Under the pieces are notes generated by a model. That model did not search any database, was not told where the DNA came from, and saw only the letters and a program-made list of their open reading frames with translations. From assembly GCF_002217795.2 (NCBI RefSeq), contig NZ_AP018823.1, positions 3,162,001 through 3,226,000 on the forward strand: DNA of 64,000 nt, written 5' to 3'. Below, piece by piece: positions 57,012-64,000 of this stretch. The translations under genes and the position numbers were made by a program. The stretch comes from Aquitalea magnusonii. Its GTDB lineage: Bacteria; Pseudomonadota; Gammaproteobacteria; Burkholderiales; Chromobacteriaceae. Within the stretch, counting starts at the first letter, position 1, and every line of letters starts with the position of its first letter.

Positions 57012-57635
57012 TCACAGGACAACGATGGCCAAGGTCTGTCCCAACAGCACACTGCCCATCGCAACAAAACAGATTGCCGAAGCCATCAAAAACAACTGAC
57101 GCAAGATAGCCATACTGGCCAGCAATCGGCTGGCCAGCAGGCCATAAGTGAGCTTGCACAACAGATCGACCACCATCCATCCCAGCACCATCCACAGTAG
57201 CTGTGGCAGTAGTGGCTTGGACGGCGTCATGAATTGCGGCAGCAAAGCCAGGAAAAAAGCGATGTCCTTGGGATTGCTGATACCCAGCAGAAAAGCTTTG
57301 GAAAACAGGTGTGCCCGCCCCTGGCGACTATCCGCTACACTCGCCGCCACCTTACGCCCCTGCCAAGTGCGGAGGCCCAGATAAAACAGATAGCAGGCGC
57401 CGACAGCCTGCAGCAGCAGAAAACTGCGGGGTGATGCCAGCAGCAAGGAGCCGATACCGAGTGCCGATAGCACAAGCAGGCTGACTGAGGCCAATACCCC
57501 GCCGACAAAACCGGGCCAGCTTTTCCAGACACCAAACTGCAGGGCATTGCCCACCATGAATAGCGATAGCGGCCCAGGTACGGCGATGACCACGGTGATG
57601 GCCAATAGATACAGACCCAGCGTTTCCGGACTCAT
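57012..57635 (-). CDS. LysE/RhtB-family exporter in the purine operon
   Basis: This 207-residue protein has about six membrane helices and the LysE-family pattern: VVIAVPGPLSLFMVGNALQFGVWKSW at the N-terminus and KAFLLGISNPKDIAFFLALLPQF in the middle. Such proteins export amino acids or similar small metabolites. Its ATG overlaps the uraD stop, so it is translationally coupled, and alc starts 57 bases further on. A purine-pathway intermediate or product could be its cargo, which is unproven. Confidence 0.88.
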   Translation of the reverse strand: MSPETLGLYLLAITVVIAVPGPLSLFMVGNALQFGVWKSWPGFVGGVLASVSLLVLSALGIGSLLLASPRSFLLLQAVGACYLFYLGLRTWQGRKVAASVADSRQGRAHLFSKAFLLGISNPKDIAFFLALLPQFMTPSKPLLPQLLWMVLGWMVVDLLCKLTYGLLASRLLASMAILRQLFLMASAICFVAMGSVLLGQTLAIVVL

Positions 57636-58162
57636 ACGCAAACGCCTTCTGGCAGCAATGCTTCCAGACGCAAACGCCCGATGCGATAGATCTGTTCCAG
57701 GCACTCGCGTCGCTCCTCCTCCACTCCCAGTTGCAAGCGGCGCTCGAACTCGCGAATGATCTCAGCCCGGTTATAGCCGCGTACCGCCAGGATGAAGGGA
57801 AAGCCGAATTTATTGCGATAGGCATTGTTCAGTTCGGTCAGCCGGGCAAACTCCTCCGGACTGCATTGATCCAGGCCTGCTCCTGCCTGCTCGGTGCTGG
57901 ACTCTGCAGTCAGCTCACCGCGTATCGCCGCCTTACCGGCCAGTTCCGGGTGAGCCCGGATCAGCGCCATCTGTGCGGCATAGCCAGCTTTTTCCACTTC
58001 GCCGGCCATGACAGCAGCCAGCTCTGCCACCGAATGGAAAGGACGCAAGGCTGCAGTGCGCTCCGCCACCCACGGCGAATGCTCATAGATACCACCCAGG
58101 GCAGCAACAAAAGCATCAAATGGCAACTGATTCAATAATGACAGAGTGAGAGGCTGGCTCAT
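57632..58162 (-). CDS. uraD: 2-oxo-4-hydroxy-4-carboxy-5-ureidoimidazoline decarboxylase
   Basis: UraD decarboxylates OHCU to S-allantoin, the third step after urate oxidation. The 176-residue protein has the family blocks FVAALGGIYEHSPWVAE, the catalytic RAHPELAGKA (His70 region), SPEEFARLTELNNAYRNKFGFPFI and a C-terminal RLRLEALL. It overlaps puuE by four bases (ATGA) upstream and the LysE gene by four downstream, so the three are one translational unit. Confidence 0.95.
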   Translation of the reverse strand: MSQPLTLSLLNQLPFDAFVAALGGIYEHSPWVAERTAALRPFHSVAELAAVMAGEVEKAGYAAQMALIRAHPELAGKAAIRGELTAESSTEQAGAGLDQCSPEEFARLTELNNAYRNKFGFPFILAVRGYNRAEIIREFERRLQLGVEEERRECLEQIYRIGRLRLEALLPEGVCV

Positions 58163-59097
58163 CGGCAGGACTCCAGATCAGGGTGGGGATAATGACGCAG
58201 CCAGTGATGGGCGATATCTACGCGACGGCATACCCATACCCATTCATGCTGCTGCACATAATCGAGAAAACGCTGTAATGCAGCAAAACGTCCAGGGCGA
58301 CCAATCAGCCGGCAGTGCAGGCCAATGGACAGCATGGCAGGGGCGGTTTCGCCTTCGGCATACAGCACGTCGAAACTATCCTTCAGGTACTGGAAAAAAT
58401 GCTCACCGGTATTAAAACCCTGCGGTGAGGCAAAGCGCATATCGTTGGCATCCAGGGTATAAGGCACAACTAGGTGGGGCTTGGACTGGCCATTACCCAG
58501 GCGTACTTCGGTCCAGAAGGGCAGCTCGTCGCCATAGTAATCAGCGTCGTAGAGGAATCCTCCCTCCTCCACCACCAGTCGGCGGGTATTCGGGCTGTCG
58601 CGTCCGGTGTACCAGCCAGCCGGATGCGAACCGGTCAAATGGCTGATGATTTCCACACAGCGCTGCATGTGTTCGCGCTCCAGACCGACATCCGCATTCT
58701 GGTAATGCAGCCAGCGATAACCGTGGCAGGCCAGCTCATGCCCCAACTCCACAAAGGCGGTCGCTGCTTCCGGATTGCGCTCCAGCGCCATGCCCACGGC
58801 AAACACCGTCAGCGGCAGCTCACGCTTTTCGAATTCGCGCAGAATGCGCCATACCCCCACCCGCGAACCGTACTCATACAGGCTTTCCATCGACATGTGA
58901 CGCGCAGGATAGGCCGCTGCACCGACGATTTCGGAGAGGAACTGTTCGGAGAGTGCATCGCCGTGCAGCACATTGCTCTCCCCCCCCTCCTCATAGTTGA
59001 GGACAAACTGCACGGCCACCCTGGCCTGGCCTGGCCAGTTCACTGGGGGCCGCTGGCGGCCGTAGCCGATCATGTCGCGCGGATACGCCTGTTGCAT
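58159..59097 (-). CDS. puuE: Allantoinase PuuE (polysaccharide-deacetylase type)
   Basis: PuuE opens allantoin to allantoate. It is the cofactor-independent allantoinase of the carbohydrate esterase 4 fold, not the amidohydrolase AllB. The 312-residue protein has VQFVLNYEEGGESNVLHGD, SMESLYEYGSRVGVWRI, GHELACHGYRW and WYTGRDSPNTRRLV. ATG 59097 has AAGGAG at the right distance. It starts 25 bases after gntR and overlaps uraD by four bases. Confidence 0.95.
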   Translation of the reverse strand: MQQAYPRDMIGYGRQRPPVNWPGQARVAVQFVLNYEEGGESNVLHGDALSEQFLSEIVGAAAYPARHMSMESLYEYGSRVGVWRILREFEKRELPLTVFAVGMALERNPEAATAFVELGHELACHGYRWLHYQNADVGLEREHMQRCVEIISHLTGSHPAGWYTGRDSPNTRRLVVEEGGFLYDADYYGDELPFWTEVRLGNGQSKPHLVVPYTLDANDMRFASPQGFNTGEHFFQYLKDSFDVLYAEGETAPAMLSIGLHCRLIGRPGRFAALQRFLDYVQQHEWVWVCRRVDIAHHWLRHYPHPDLESCR

Positions 59098-59122
59098 GCG
59101 TTGAACTCCTTGGTCTAGGCAC

Positions 59123-59878
59123 CTAAAGCTGACGATGAAACATCGTCCATGGGTCTGGTATATTTCTGTCGGCAAAATGCATGCGCTGCTCACAATCCTG
59201 CAAATGCTGTCGCATGGCTTGCTGTGCCCCTTCCCGGTCTCCCTTGGACAACTGCTGCAGGATCTGCTCATGCTCATCGAAAGAGCAGGCACTGCATCCC
59301 GGCTTGTCGTACAGGGCGATGATTAGCGAAGTGCGTGAACACAAGCTGTTCATCAATTCGGCCAGTACCTCGTTTTCGGCCAAACGCACTAACTGCACAT
59401 GGAAGGCATTGGACAGGCGAATCCAGCTGACCCGGTCCTGCCGTTCGAAAGCCGCCCGCTCTTGCCGCACCATTTGCCATAACTGCTGCAGACGATCTGG
59501 CAAATCGGGCAGGCTCAGCAATTTATCCAGAATGGCCGCTTCTACCATGCGTCTGGCCTCGAATACATCGCGGGTTTCCTTGATGTCAGGCTGCGCCACA
59601 AATGCCCCGCGATTGGGCTGCAGTTCGACAATTTTGTCATGTTGCAACTGCGCCAATGCGGCACGTACCGTACTGCGCGAACAGGAAAACACGTCACAGA
59701 GCACGGCCTCGGTCAGCTTGACTCCTGGGCGCAAACGCTGATCGATTACCGCATCGAAGATTTCCAGATACAGCCGCTCCACTTCGCCCGGCGGCTGGCC
59801 CTCGTAACACAAGCTGGAGGCTGGTGGTGCCACCATGACTTCCTCGTCCTCCTGCACAGGCCATTGATGATTGTTCAT
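59123..59878 (-). CDS. GntR-family regulator of the purine operon (FadR subgroup)
   Basis: This 251-residue GntR regulator of the FCD/FadR subgroup has a winged-helix head (EVERLYLEIFDAVIDQRLRPG and LCDVFSCSRSTVRAALAQLQHD, about 29-80) and an all-helical FCD ligand domain (about 95-235). It is the first gene of gntR-puuE-uraD-lysE-alc-allA-permease-xdhC and is divergent from hiuH-puuD, so it probably represses both by binding the palindromic sites between them. Urate or a catabolite is the expected ligand. Confidence 0.92.
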   Translation of the reverse strand: MNNHQWPVQEDEEVMVAPPASSLCYEGQPPGEVERLYLEIFDAVIDQRLRPGVKLTEAVLCDVFSCSRSTVRAALAQLQHDKIVELQPNRGAFVAQPDIKETRDVFEARRMVEAAILDKLLSLPDLPDRLQQLWQMVRQERAAFERQDRVSWIRLSNAFHVQLVRLAENEVLAELMNSLCSRTSLIIALYDKPGCSACSFDEHEQILQQLSKGDREGAQQAMRQHLQDCEQRMHFADRNIPDPWTMFHRQL

Positions 59879-59914
59879 TTTTTCAATTTCCACAATACGG
59901 TAACGACTTCCAAA

Positions 59915-59957
59915 ATATTGTTGACAATTATCGATAGGATAAAACAATATCGTCAAC
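59915..59957. promoter_or_regulatory. Candidate GntR operator and hiuH promoter
   Basis: Two nested inverted repeats lie in the gntR/hiuH gap: ATATTGTT (59915-59922) with AACAATAT (59943-59950), and GTTGAC (59920-59925) with GTCAAC (59952-59957). A perfect TTGACA -35 (59921-59926) overlaps them, with a loose -10 17 bases on. This is the layout of a repressor site over a promoter. Confidence 0.55.
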
Positions 59958-60040
59958 TCAAATCGCCTCATGCTTTGCACAACAACAACAGCCCACCGAC
60001 CGAAGATTGTGTAGGGCTGACACATCGGAGACAAAAACAG

Positions 60041-60394
60041 ATGGGAAAACTTTCCACACACGTATTGGATACCATGCATGGCCGCCCCGCGGCCGGGGTG
60101 CGCGGTGAGCTGTACCGGATACAAGGAGATGGACGCACTCTGCTGCGTCAGTTCGACACTAACGAGGATGGCCGCTGCAATGAGCCGCTACTGTCTGGTA
60201 GCGCCATGCAGGCCGGTCTGTATGAGCTGGTTTTTCATGCCGGCGACTACTTCCTAAGCCAGGGAGTGAATCTGGCGCAGCCCTGTTTTGTCGATCAGGT
60301 CGTTCTGCGCTTTGGCATTGCCAATCCGGCTGAAAACTATCACGTCCCGCTGGTTGTCACGCCTTGGGCGTACTCGACCTACCGCGGTAGTTGA
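60041..60394 (+). CDS. hiuH: 5-hydroxyisourate hydrolase (transthyretin-like)
   Basis: HiuH hydrolyses 5-hydroxyisourate to OHCU, the second step after urate oxidation. The 117-residue protein has the N-terminal LSTHVLDTMHGRPAAGV (His7), the inner YELVFHAGDYF and ends in YRGS, the family's C-terminal signature. ATG 60041 has a GGAGAC site. puuD, which makes its substrate, starts 28 bases later. Confidence 0.96.
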   Translation: MGKLSTHVLDTMHGRPAAGVRGELYRIQGDGRTLLRQFDTNEDGRCNEPLLSGSAMQAGLYELVFHAGDYFLSQGVNLAQPCFVDQVVLRFGIANPAENYHVPLVVTPWAYSTYRGS

Positions 60395-60422
60395 CCCCTT
60401 CTTTCGATCAGGAACTTCGCTC

Positions 60423-61682
60423 ATGGAAAGCTACCTCCTCGAGTTCGGCAACCTGCTGCTACGCTGGTTGCACGTGATCGCCGCCATTGCCTGGATTGGC
60501 GAGTCCATCTACTTCGTCATGCTGGACAACAGCCTCACAGCACCAAAGGGAGAACAAGATCCGCGTTATGACCTGCTGGGTGAGATGTCCTCAGTACACG
60601 GCGGCGGCTTTTACCATAACCAGAAATATCTGAGCCGCCCGCCTTTTCCGCTCGACAATAAACTGCACTGGTCATTCTGGAAGTCCTACACCACCTGGCT
60701 ATCTGGATTTGCCTTATTTTGCCTGCTGTACCTGAGTAACCCGGCAGTTTATCTGGCCAATCCATCTAGTCCCTGGGCCTGGGCCGCCGTACTGACGCCG
60801 AGTGAGGTTAATATCGCGGCCATTGCCCTGCTCATCGTTGGCTGGCTGGTTTACGACGAACTATGCCGGCGCATCAGCCCGGAAATGCAGCGTGATGGGC
60901 TGCTAAGCGTGGCAGTTGCGCTCATGATGGCTGGAGTGGCCTACTTCAGCTCCCATGTATTCCAGGGGCGTGCTGCCTTTCTGCTGACCGGCGCGGTCAT
61001 GGCAACCTGTATGTCAGCCAATGTGCTGTTCTGGATCATCCCCGGCCAGCGGCGGATGGTGGCTGCGCTGCAGGCAGGTGAGACACCTAATCCACTGGAT
61101 GGCAAGCGCGGCAAGCAAAGATCGGTGCATAACACTTACTTCACATTGCCGGTAGTGTTCCTGATGATCAGCAACCACTATGCCTTTGCCTATAGCAATG
61201 ACACGGCCTGGTTCATCATGGTGTTATTCATCTTGGTTGGAGCCTTGATCAGACAATATTTTGTACTGCGCCACCGTGGTCAGAATGTGCTGACCCTGCC
61301 AGCCGCCAGCGCCATCATGCTGCTGGTCATCGGCATGATTGCCGCACCATCCAGCACGCCAAGCACCCCGCCCAGTGCCAGCCCGAGTACAGCCAGTACC
61401 GATGCAGTCACGGCTGGTGGCACGGCAGCAAGTGACAAGAGCAAGGAACTGCAAAACGTTGTCAGTGTGCTACAGCTGCGCTGTATCGCCTGCCATGCCG
61501 CCAAGCCAACCCAGCCAGGCTTTGCCGCGCCACCCGCAGGTATCAAACTAGACAATGACAGGGATATCCTCTTGCATCACCTCAAGATCAAACAGGCTGT
61601 CGCCAGCAAATATATGCCACTAGCGAATACAACCAAGATGAGCGAGGAAGAGCGTCAGTTGATTGCCCAGTGGCAACCATAA
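60423..61682 (+). CDS. puuD: Urate hydroxylase PuuD with C-terminal cytochrome c domain
   Basis: PuuD oxidises urate to 5-hydroxyisourate at the inner membrane. The 419-residue protein has an N-terminal urate-oxidase membrane domain (about 1-300, eight or so helices) with LRWLHVIAAIAWIGESIYF, HGGGFYHNQKYL and HWSFWKSYTTW. A Ser/Thr/Pro-rich linker follows, then a c-type cytochrome with CIACH at 354-358 and a candidate axial Met in YMPLANTTKM. The cytochrome should pass electrons to the respiratory chain instead of making peroxide. It is preceded by hiuH on the same transcript. Confidence 0.95.
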   Translation: MESYLLEFGNLLLRWLHVIAAIAWIGESIYFVMLDNSLTAPKGEQDPRYDLLGEMSSVHGGGFYHNQKYLSRPPFPLDNKLHWSFWKSYTTWLSGFALFCLLYLSNPAVYLANPSSPWAWAAVLTPSEVNIAAIALLIVGWLVYDELCRRISPEMQRDGLLSVAVALMMAGVAYFSSHVFQGRAAFLLTGAVMATCMSANVLFWIIPGQRRMVAALQAGETPNPLDGKRGKQRSVHNTYFTLPVVFLMISNHYAFAYSNDTAWFIMVLFILVGALIRQYFVLRHRGQNVLTLPAASAIMLLVIGMIAAPSSTPSTPPSASPSTASTDAVTAGGTAASDKSKELQNVVSVLQLRCIACHAAKPTQPGFAAPPAGIKLDNDRDILLHHLKIKQAVASKYMPLANTTKMSEEERQLIAQWQP

Positions 61683-62045
61683 AGGCCACAGCCAATCTGC
61701 GGGGCCAGTTTGGCATGTCTGTTTCCCGGCCACAGCAAGACCTGGATCAGCGCGTCTCTCGGGCTTAGCTGTGGCAGGGCAGTCATCATCAACTGGCCTT
61801 CCATATATATGGCAGGCCAGCACTCAACCCGCCGCCGCACCAGGATATCCAGTCTGCGCGGGACAGGATGAGACTGCCGCCGCAAGCGGAAGTAGGCAGC
61901 CAACACGAGTTCGTAGGCCATCACGAAGCGCAACAAACCAGCCAGGTTTATTGCACATTTCATTTGCTCAGCAACATAAAGGGGCGGATTTCTCCGCCCC
62001 TTTTCTACATCCACTCCGCCCAATAACTTGCCAATACCCGTCTGA
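61683..62045. other. Convergent intergenic region, puuD / glxR
   Basis: This 363-base gap lies between two convergent operons. It contains one bidirectional terminator (61978-62003). An open frame runs leftward through most of it and 28 bases into puuD, but it has no recognisable features and reads through the terminator, so it is not called. Confidence 0.55.
61978..62003 (-). terminator. Terminator of gcl-hyi-glxR
   Basis: A perfect 11-bp stem (AAAGGGGCGGA with TCCGCCCCTTT) has a 4-base loop, with short A and T runs on both sides. It lies 42 bases after glxR on the minus strand and can also stop read-through from puuD. Confidence 0.8.
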
Positions 62046-62930
62046 CTACTGAGCCGGGATGGCAAAACCCGATAACTGTTCCAGCGCCCTTACCATCGCA
62101 CTATGGTCCCATCCCGCCCCCCCCTGAGCCACGCAGCTATTAAATAGTTGCTGTGCCAGCGCTGTTGCCGGCAAAGCCAGTGCCATTTTCTGAGCACTGG
62201 ACAGGGCCAGGTTCAAGTCTTTTTGATGCAAGGAAATCCGGAAACCGGGATCAAAAGCCCGTTTAACCATACGCTCACCATGTACTTCGAGAATCTTGGA
62301 TGAAGCAAAGCCACCCAATAGAGCCTGCCGTACTTTGGCTGGATCGGCACCGGCACGCGCCGCAAATAGCAGGGCTTCGCTGACCGCTTCTATCGTGAGT
62401 GCCACAATCATTTGATTCGCCACCTTGGCAGTCTGACCATCACCATTCTCTCCAACACGGGTGATGTTTTTGCCCATTAACTGCAGCACGGGCAGTAACT
62501 GCTCGAATACAGCCTGCGGTCCACCAACCATGATAGACAAGGTAGCGGCTTTGGCCCCCACTTCGCCACCAGACACGGGTGCATCTAAATAGTACCCGCC
62601 CAGCTTTTCGATACGGCTGGCATACTGTTTGGTTTCCAATGGAGAAATCGACGACATATCGATAATGACCTTGCCTGCCAGCTCGGCTTCTGCAACGCCA
62701 TTGGTGCCAAACAATACCTCGCCGACATCCGCGGTATCCGGCAACATCGTAATGATGACTTCTGCCTGCTGGGCTACCTGACTAGCATTGTCACACACCG
62801 TCAAGGGCTGGGATGCCAGCGACGCTGGCAGCCCGCTACGCGAATGGACAAACAAGGCATGGCCAGCGTTTACCAGATGTCCGGCCATGGGAGCCCCCAT
62901 GATGCCCAGTCCAATGAATCCTATCTTCAT
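62046..62930 (-). CDS. glxR: 2-hydroxy-3-oxopropionate (tartronate semialdehyde) reductase
   Basis: GlxR reduces tartronate semialdehyde to D-glycerate with NAD(P)H, after Gcl. The 294-residue beta-hydroxyacid dehydrogenase starts MKIGFIGLGIMGAPMA and contains DAPVSGGEVGAKAATLSIMVGG (in parts), the catalytic lysine in GQTAKVANQM and a C-terminal helical domain. ATG 62930 has AAGGAG six bases away, while the ATG at 62936 is too close to it. It starts 20 bases after hyi. Confidence 0.95.
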   Translation of the reverse strand: MKIGFIGLGIMGAPMAGHLVNAGHALFVHSRSGLPASLASQPLTVCDNASQVAQQAEVIITMLPDTADVGEVLFGTNGVAEAELAGKVIIDMSSISPLETKQYASRIEKLGGYYLDAPVSGGEVGAKAATLSIMVGGPQAVFEQLLPVLQLMGKNITRVGENGDGQTAKVANQMIVALTIEAVSEALLFAARAGADPAKVRQALLGGFASSKILEVHGERMVKRAFDPGFRISLHQKDLNLALSSAQKMALALPATALAQQLFNSCVAQGGAGWDHSAMVRALEQLSGFAIPAQ

Positions 62931-62950
62931 TGCCATCTCCTTCTATTTGT

Positions 62951-63730
62951 TCAGGAAAGATATTGTTGGGCCCACGTCAGACCGGCCAGGGTTCCGTTGC
63001 GTGGTTTATACTCACAGCCAATCCAGCCCTGATAACCGATCTCATCCAGCAAACCGAATAAATAGGGATAGTTGATCTCACCACTGCCAGGTTCATGTCG
63101 ACCGGGATTGTCAGCCAGTTGGATATGAGCGATATGCGCCAATTGCAACTGCAAGGTTTGTGCCAGTTCGCCTTCCATTCGCTGCATATGGTAGATGTCG
63201 TACTGGACAAACATATTGTCACTACCGATATCGCGGATCAGTGCCAGAACCTGCCGAGTACGGGATAGCGCAAACCCTGGAATATCAAAGGTATTGATGG
63301 CCTCAACCAATAGTTTGATCCCCTCGCTGCGCAGCGCATTGGCAGCGAATCGCAAGTTGTTGTAAAGGGTCTCCTCCACCAAATCAGCATCGGTCCGTGC
63401 AGGACGAATGCCGGCCAGCACATTCAACTGGCGGCATCCCAAAGCCTTGGCATAGGCAATGGCCTCGCCCACACCATCCTGGAACTCCCCAACCCGGTCT
63501 GGCAGGCAGGCAATGCCGCGCTCTCCCGCGTCCCAGTTTCCTGCAGGAAGGTTATGCAGCACCTGCACCAGTTGATGCTTGTCCAACTGTTCTGCCAGTT
63601 GATGCTTGTCGTAGGCATACGGAAACAAATACTCCACCCCACGAAAACCGGCACGCGCAGCGGCTTGAAAGCGTGACATAAAATCAACTTCACCAAACAA
63701 CATGGTCAGATTGGCAGCAAATCTTGGCAT
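62951..63730 (-). CDS. hyi: Hydroxypyruvate isomerase
   Basis: Hyi interconverts hydroxypyruvate and tartronate semialdehyde. The 259-residue TIM-barrel protein has RFAANLTMLFGEVDFMSRF, VLHNLPAGNWDAGERGIACLPDR, VEAINTFDIPGF, QYDIYHMQRMEG and GCEYKPRNGT. The Glu and His residues in these blocks bind the metal and substrate. It is the middle gene of gcl-hyi-glxR, with 30 bases to gcl. Confidence 0.95.
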   Translation of the reverse strand: MPRFAANLTMLFGEVDFMSRFQAAARAGFRGVEYLFPYAYDKHQLAEQLDKHQLVQVLHNLPAGNWDAGERGIACLPDRVGEFQDGVGEAIAYAKALGCRQLNVLAGIRPARTDADLVEETLYNNLRFAANALRSEGIKLLVEAINTFDIPGFALSRTRQVLALIRDIGSDNMFVQYDIYHMQRMEGELAQTLQLQLAHIAHIQLADNPGRHEPGSGEINYPYLFGLLDEIGYQGWIGCEYKPRNGTLAGLTWAQQYLS

Positions 63731-63760
63731 ATGAATCTCCCGATAAAGTTGGCAAGTACA

Positions 63761-64000
63761 TCAGACCGGCAGGTCGATAATGTCTTCGAACTCGTTGATG
63801 GCATTGATTTCTGCACCCATGGCGATATTGGTCACTCTTTCCAGAATCACCTCCACCACGACGGGCACTGCATATTGCTCCATCAACTGCTGAGCCTCGG
63901 CCAGACCTGCTGCTAATTGCTCAGGATCACGAATACGCACAGCCTTACAACCCAGCCCTTCGACCACACGCACGTGATCGACGCCATAACTGCCAAGCTC
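63761..64000 (-). CDS. gcl: Glyoxylate carboligase, C-terminal part
   Basis: Only the last 79 codons are present; the gene continues past the right edge. The visible end reads [18 protein letters not shown], then a helical segment and [18 protein letters not shown], matching the C-terminal part of the TPP-dependent Gcl that joins two glyoxylates into tartronate semialdehyde and CO2. It leads gcl-hyi-glxR and uses the glyoxylate made by the allantoin genes to the left. Confidence 0.9.
   Translation of the reverse strand, partial: ELGSYGVDHVRVVEGLGCKAVRIRDPEQLAAGLAEAQQLMEQYAVPVVVEVILERVTNIAMGAEINAINEFEDIIDLPV

Noticed and set aside
61655-62065. Leftward open frame of 136 codons between puuD and glxR
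   Set aside because: It overlaps the end of puuD, reads through a strong terminator hairpin, has no recognisable domain and no good ribosome site.

Overview
The window is about 64 kb of GC-rich chromosomal DNA. It encodes housekeeping proteins typical of the Betaproteobacteria: a two-subunit glycyl-tRNA synthetase, HemB, Mpl, DnaK/DnaJ/GrpE, HtpG and a Neisseriales-type trimeric porin. The mix of genes and the protein sequences fit a free-living member of the Chromobacteriaceae (Aquitalea, Vogesella or Chromobacterium-like). That placement is inferred from family resemblance, not from rRNA, none of which is present. I see no tRNA or rRNA genes, CRISPR arrays, insertion sequences or prophage genes.

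Layout. (1) 1-3160: the N-terminal part of a lipid kinase, then a queC-queD-queE operon for 7-deazaguanine (queuosine precursor) synthesis whose QueD carries three PTPS-like domains. (2) 3165-6177: a bufferin-type RiPP metallophore locus with two DUF2282 precursor peptides, the MNIO enzyme BufB (DUF692), its partner BufC (DUF2063) and a DoxX membrane protein. It is preceded by two copies of an extracytoplasmic-function-sigma-like promoter motif. (3) 6271-8669: serB, a PilZ-like protein, and a PAS/degenerate-GGDEF gene broken at a run of eight C. (4) 8701-22404: mpl, an esterase, nhaD, gloA, a YgjP-like peptidase, plsC, gmhB, glyS, a small secreted protein, glyQ, the protoporphyrinogen oxidase gene, tdh and kbl.

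(5) 22710-29875: a carnitine-catabolism cluster. CntA/CntB-like Rieske oxygenase and reductase, an HSL-family esterase, a BCCT transporter, a tartrate/D-malate dehydrogenase and a divergent LysR regulator together predict uptake of carnitine (or an acylcarnitine), C-N cleavage to trimethylamine and malic semialdehyde, and entry of D-malate into pyruvate. (6) 29897-36893: hemB, a porin, and the grpE-dnaK-dnaJ chaperone operon with heat-shock-type promoters. (7) 37347-43998: the glyoxylate shunt genes aceA and aceB, separated by a flavodoxin-fold gene, an APC permease and a LysR gene. (8) 44335-51228: a three-gene ABC importer, a SIMPL protein, two GST genes, a YnfA-type membrane protein, a LysR regulator, a DUF2917 protein and a stand-alone TfoX C-terminal domain.

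(9) 51324-64000: htpG, then an almost complete urate-to-glycerate route. PuuD (urate hydroxylase with fused cytochrome c) and HiuH are read rightward. GntR, PuuE, UraD, a LysE exporter, Alc, AllA, an NCS2 permease and an N-terminally short XdhC-like protein are read leftward from a shared control region. At the right edge gcl-hyi-glxR convert the resulting glyoxylate to glycerate. The urate, carnitine and glyoxylate-shunt genes all feed C2-C4 acids into central metabolism and suggest a cell that scavenges nitrogenous small molecules.

The most notable items are the bufferin locus with its duplicated promoter motif, the poly-C interrupted signalling gene, the triple-domain QueD and the carnitine cluster. 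Most of the other long open frames antisense to these genes are by-products of high-GC codon usage and are not annotated.
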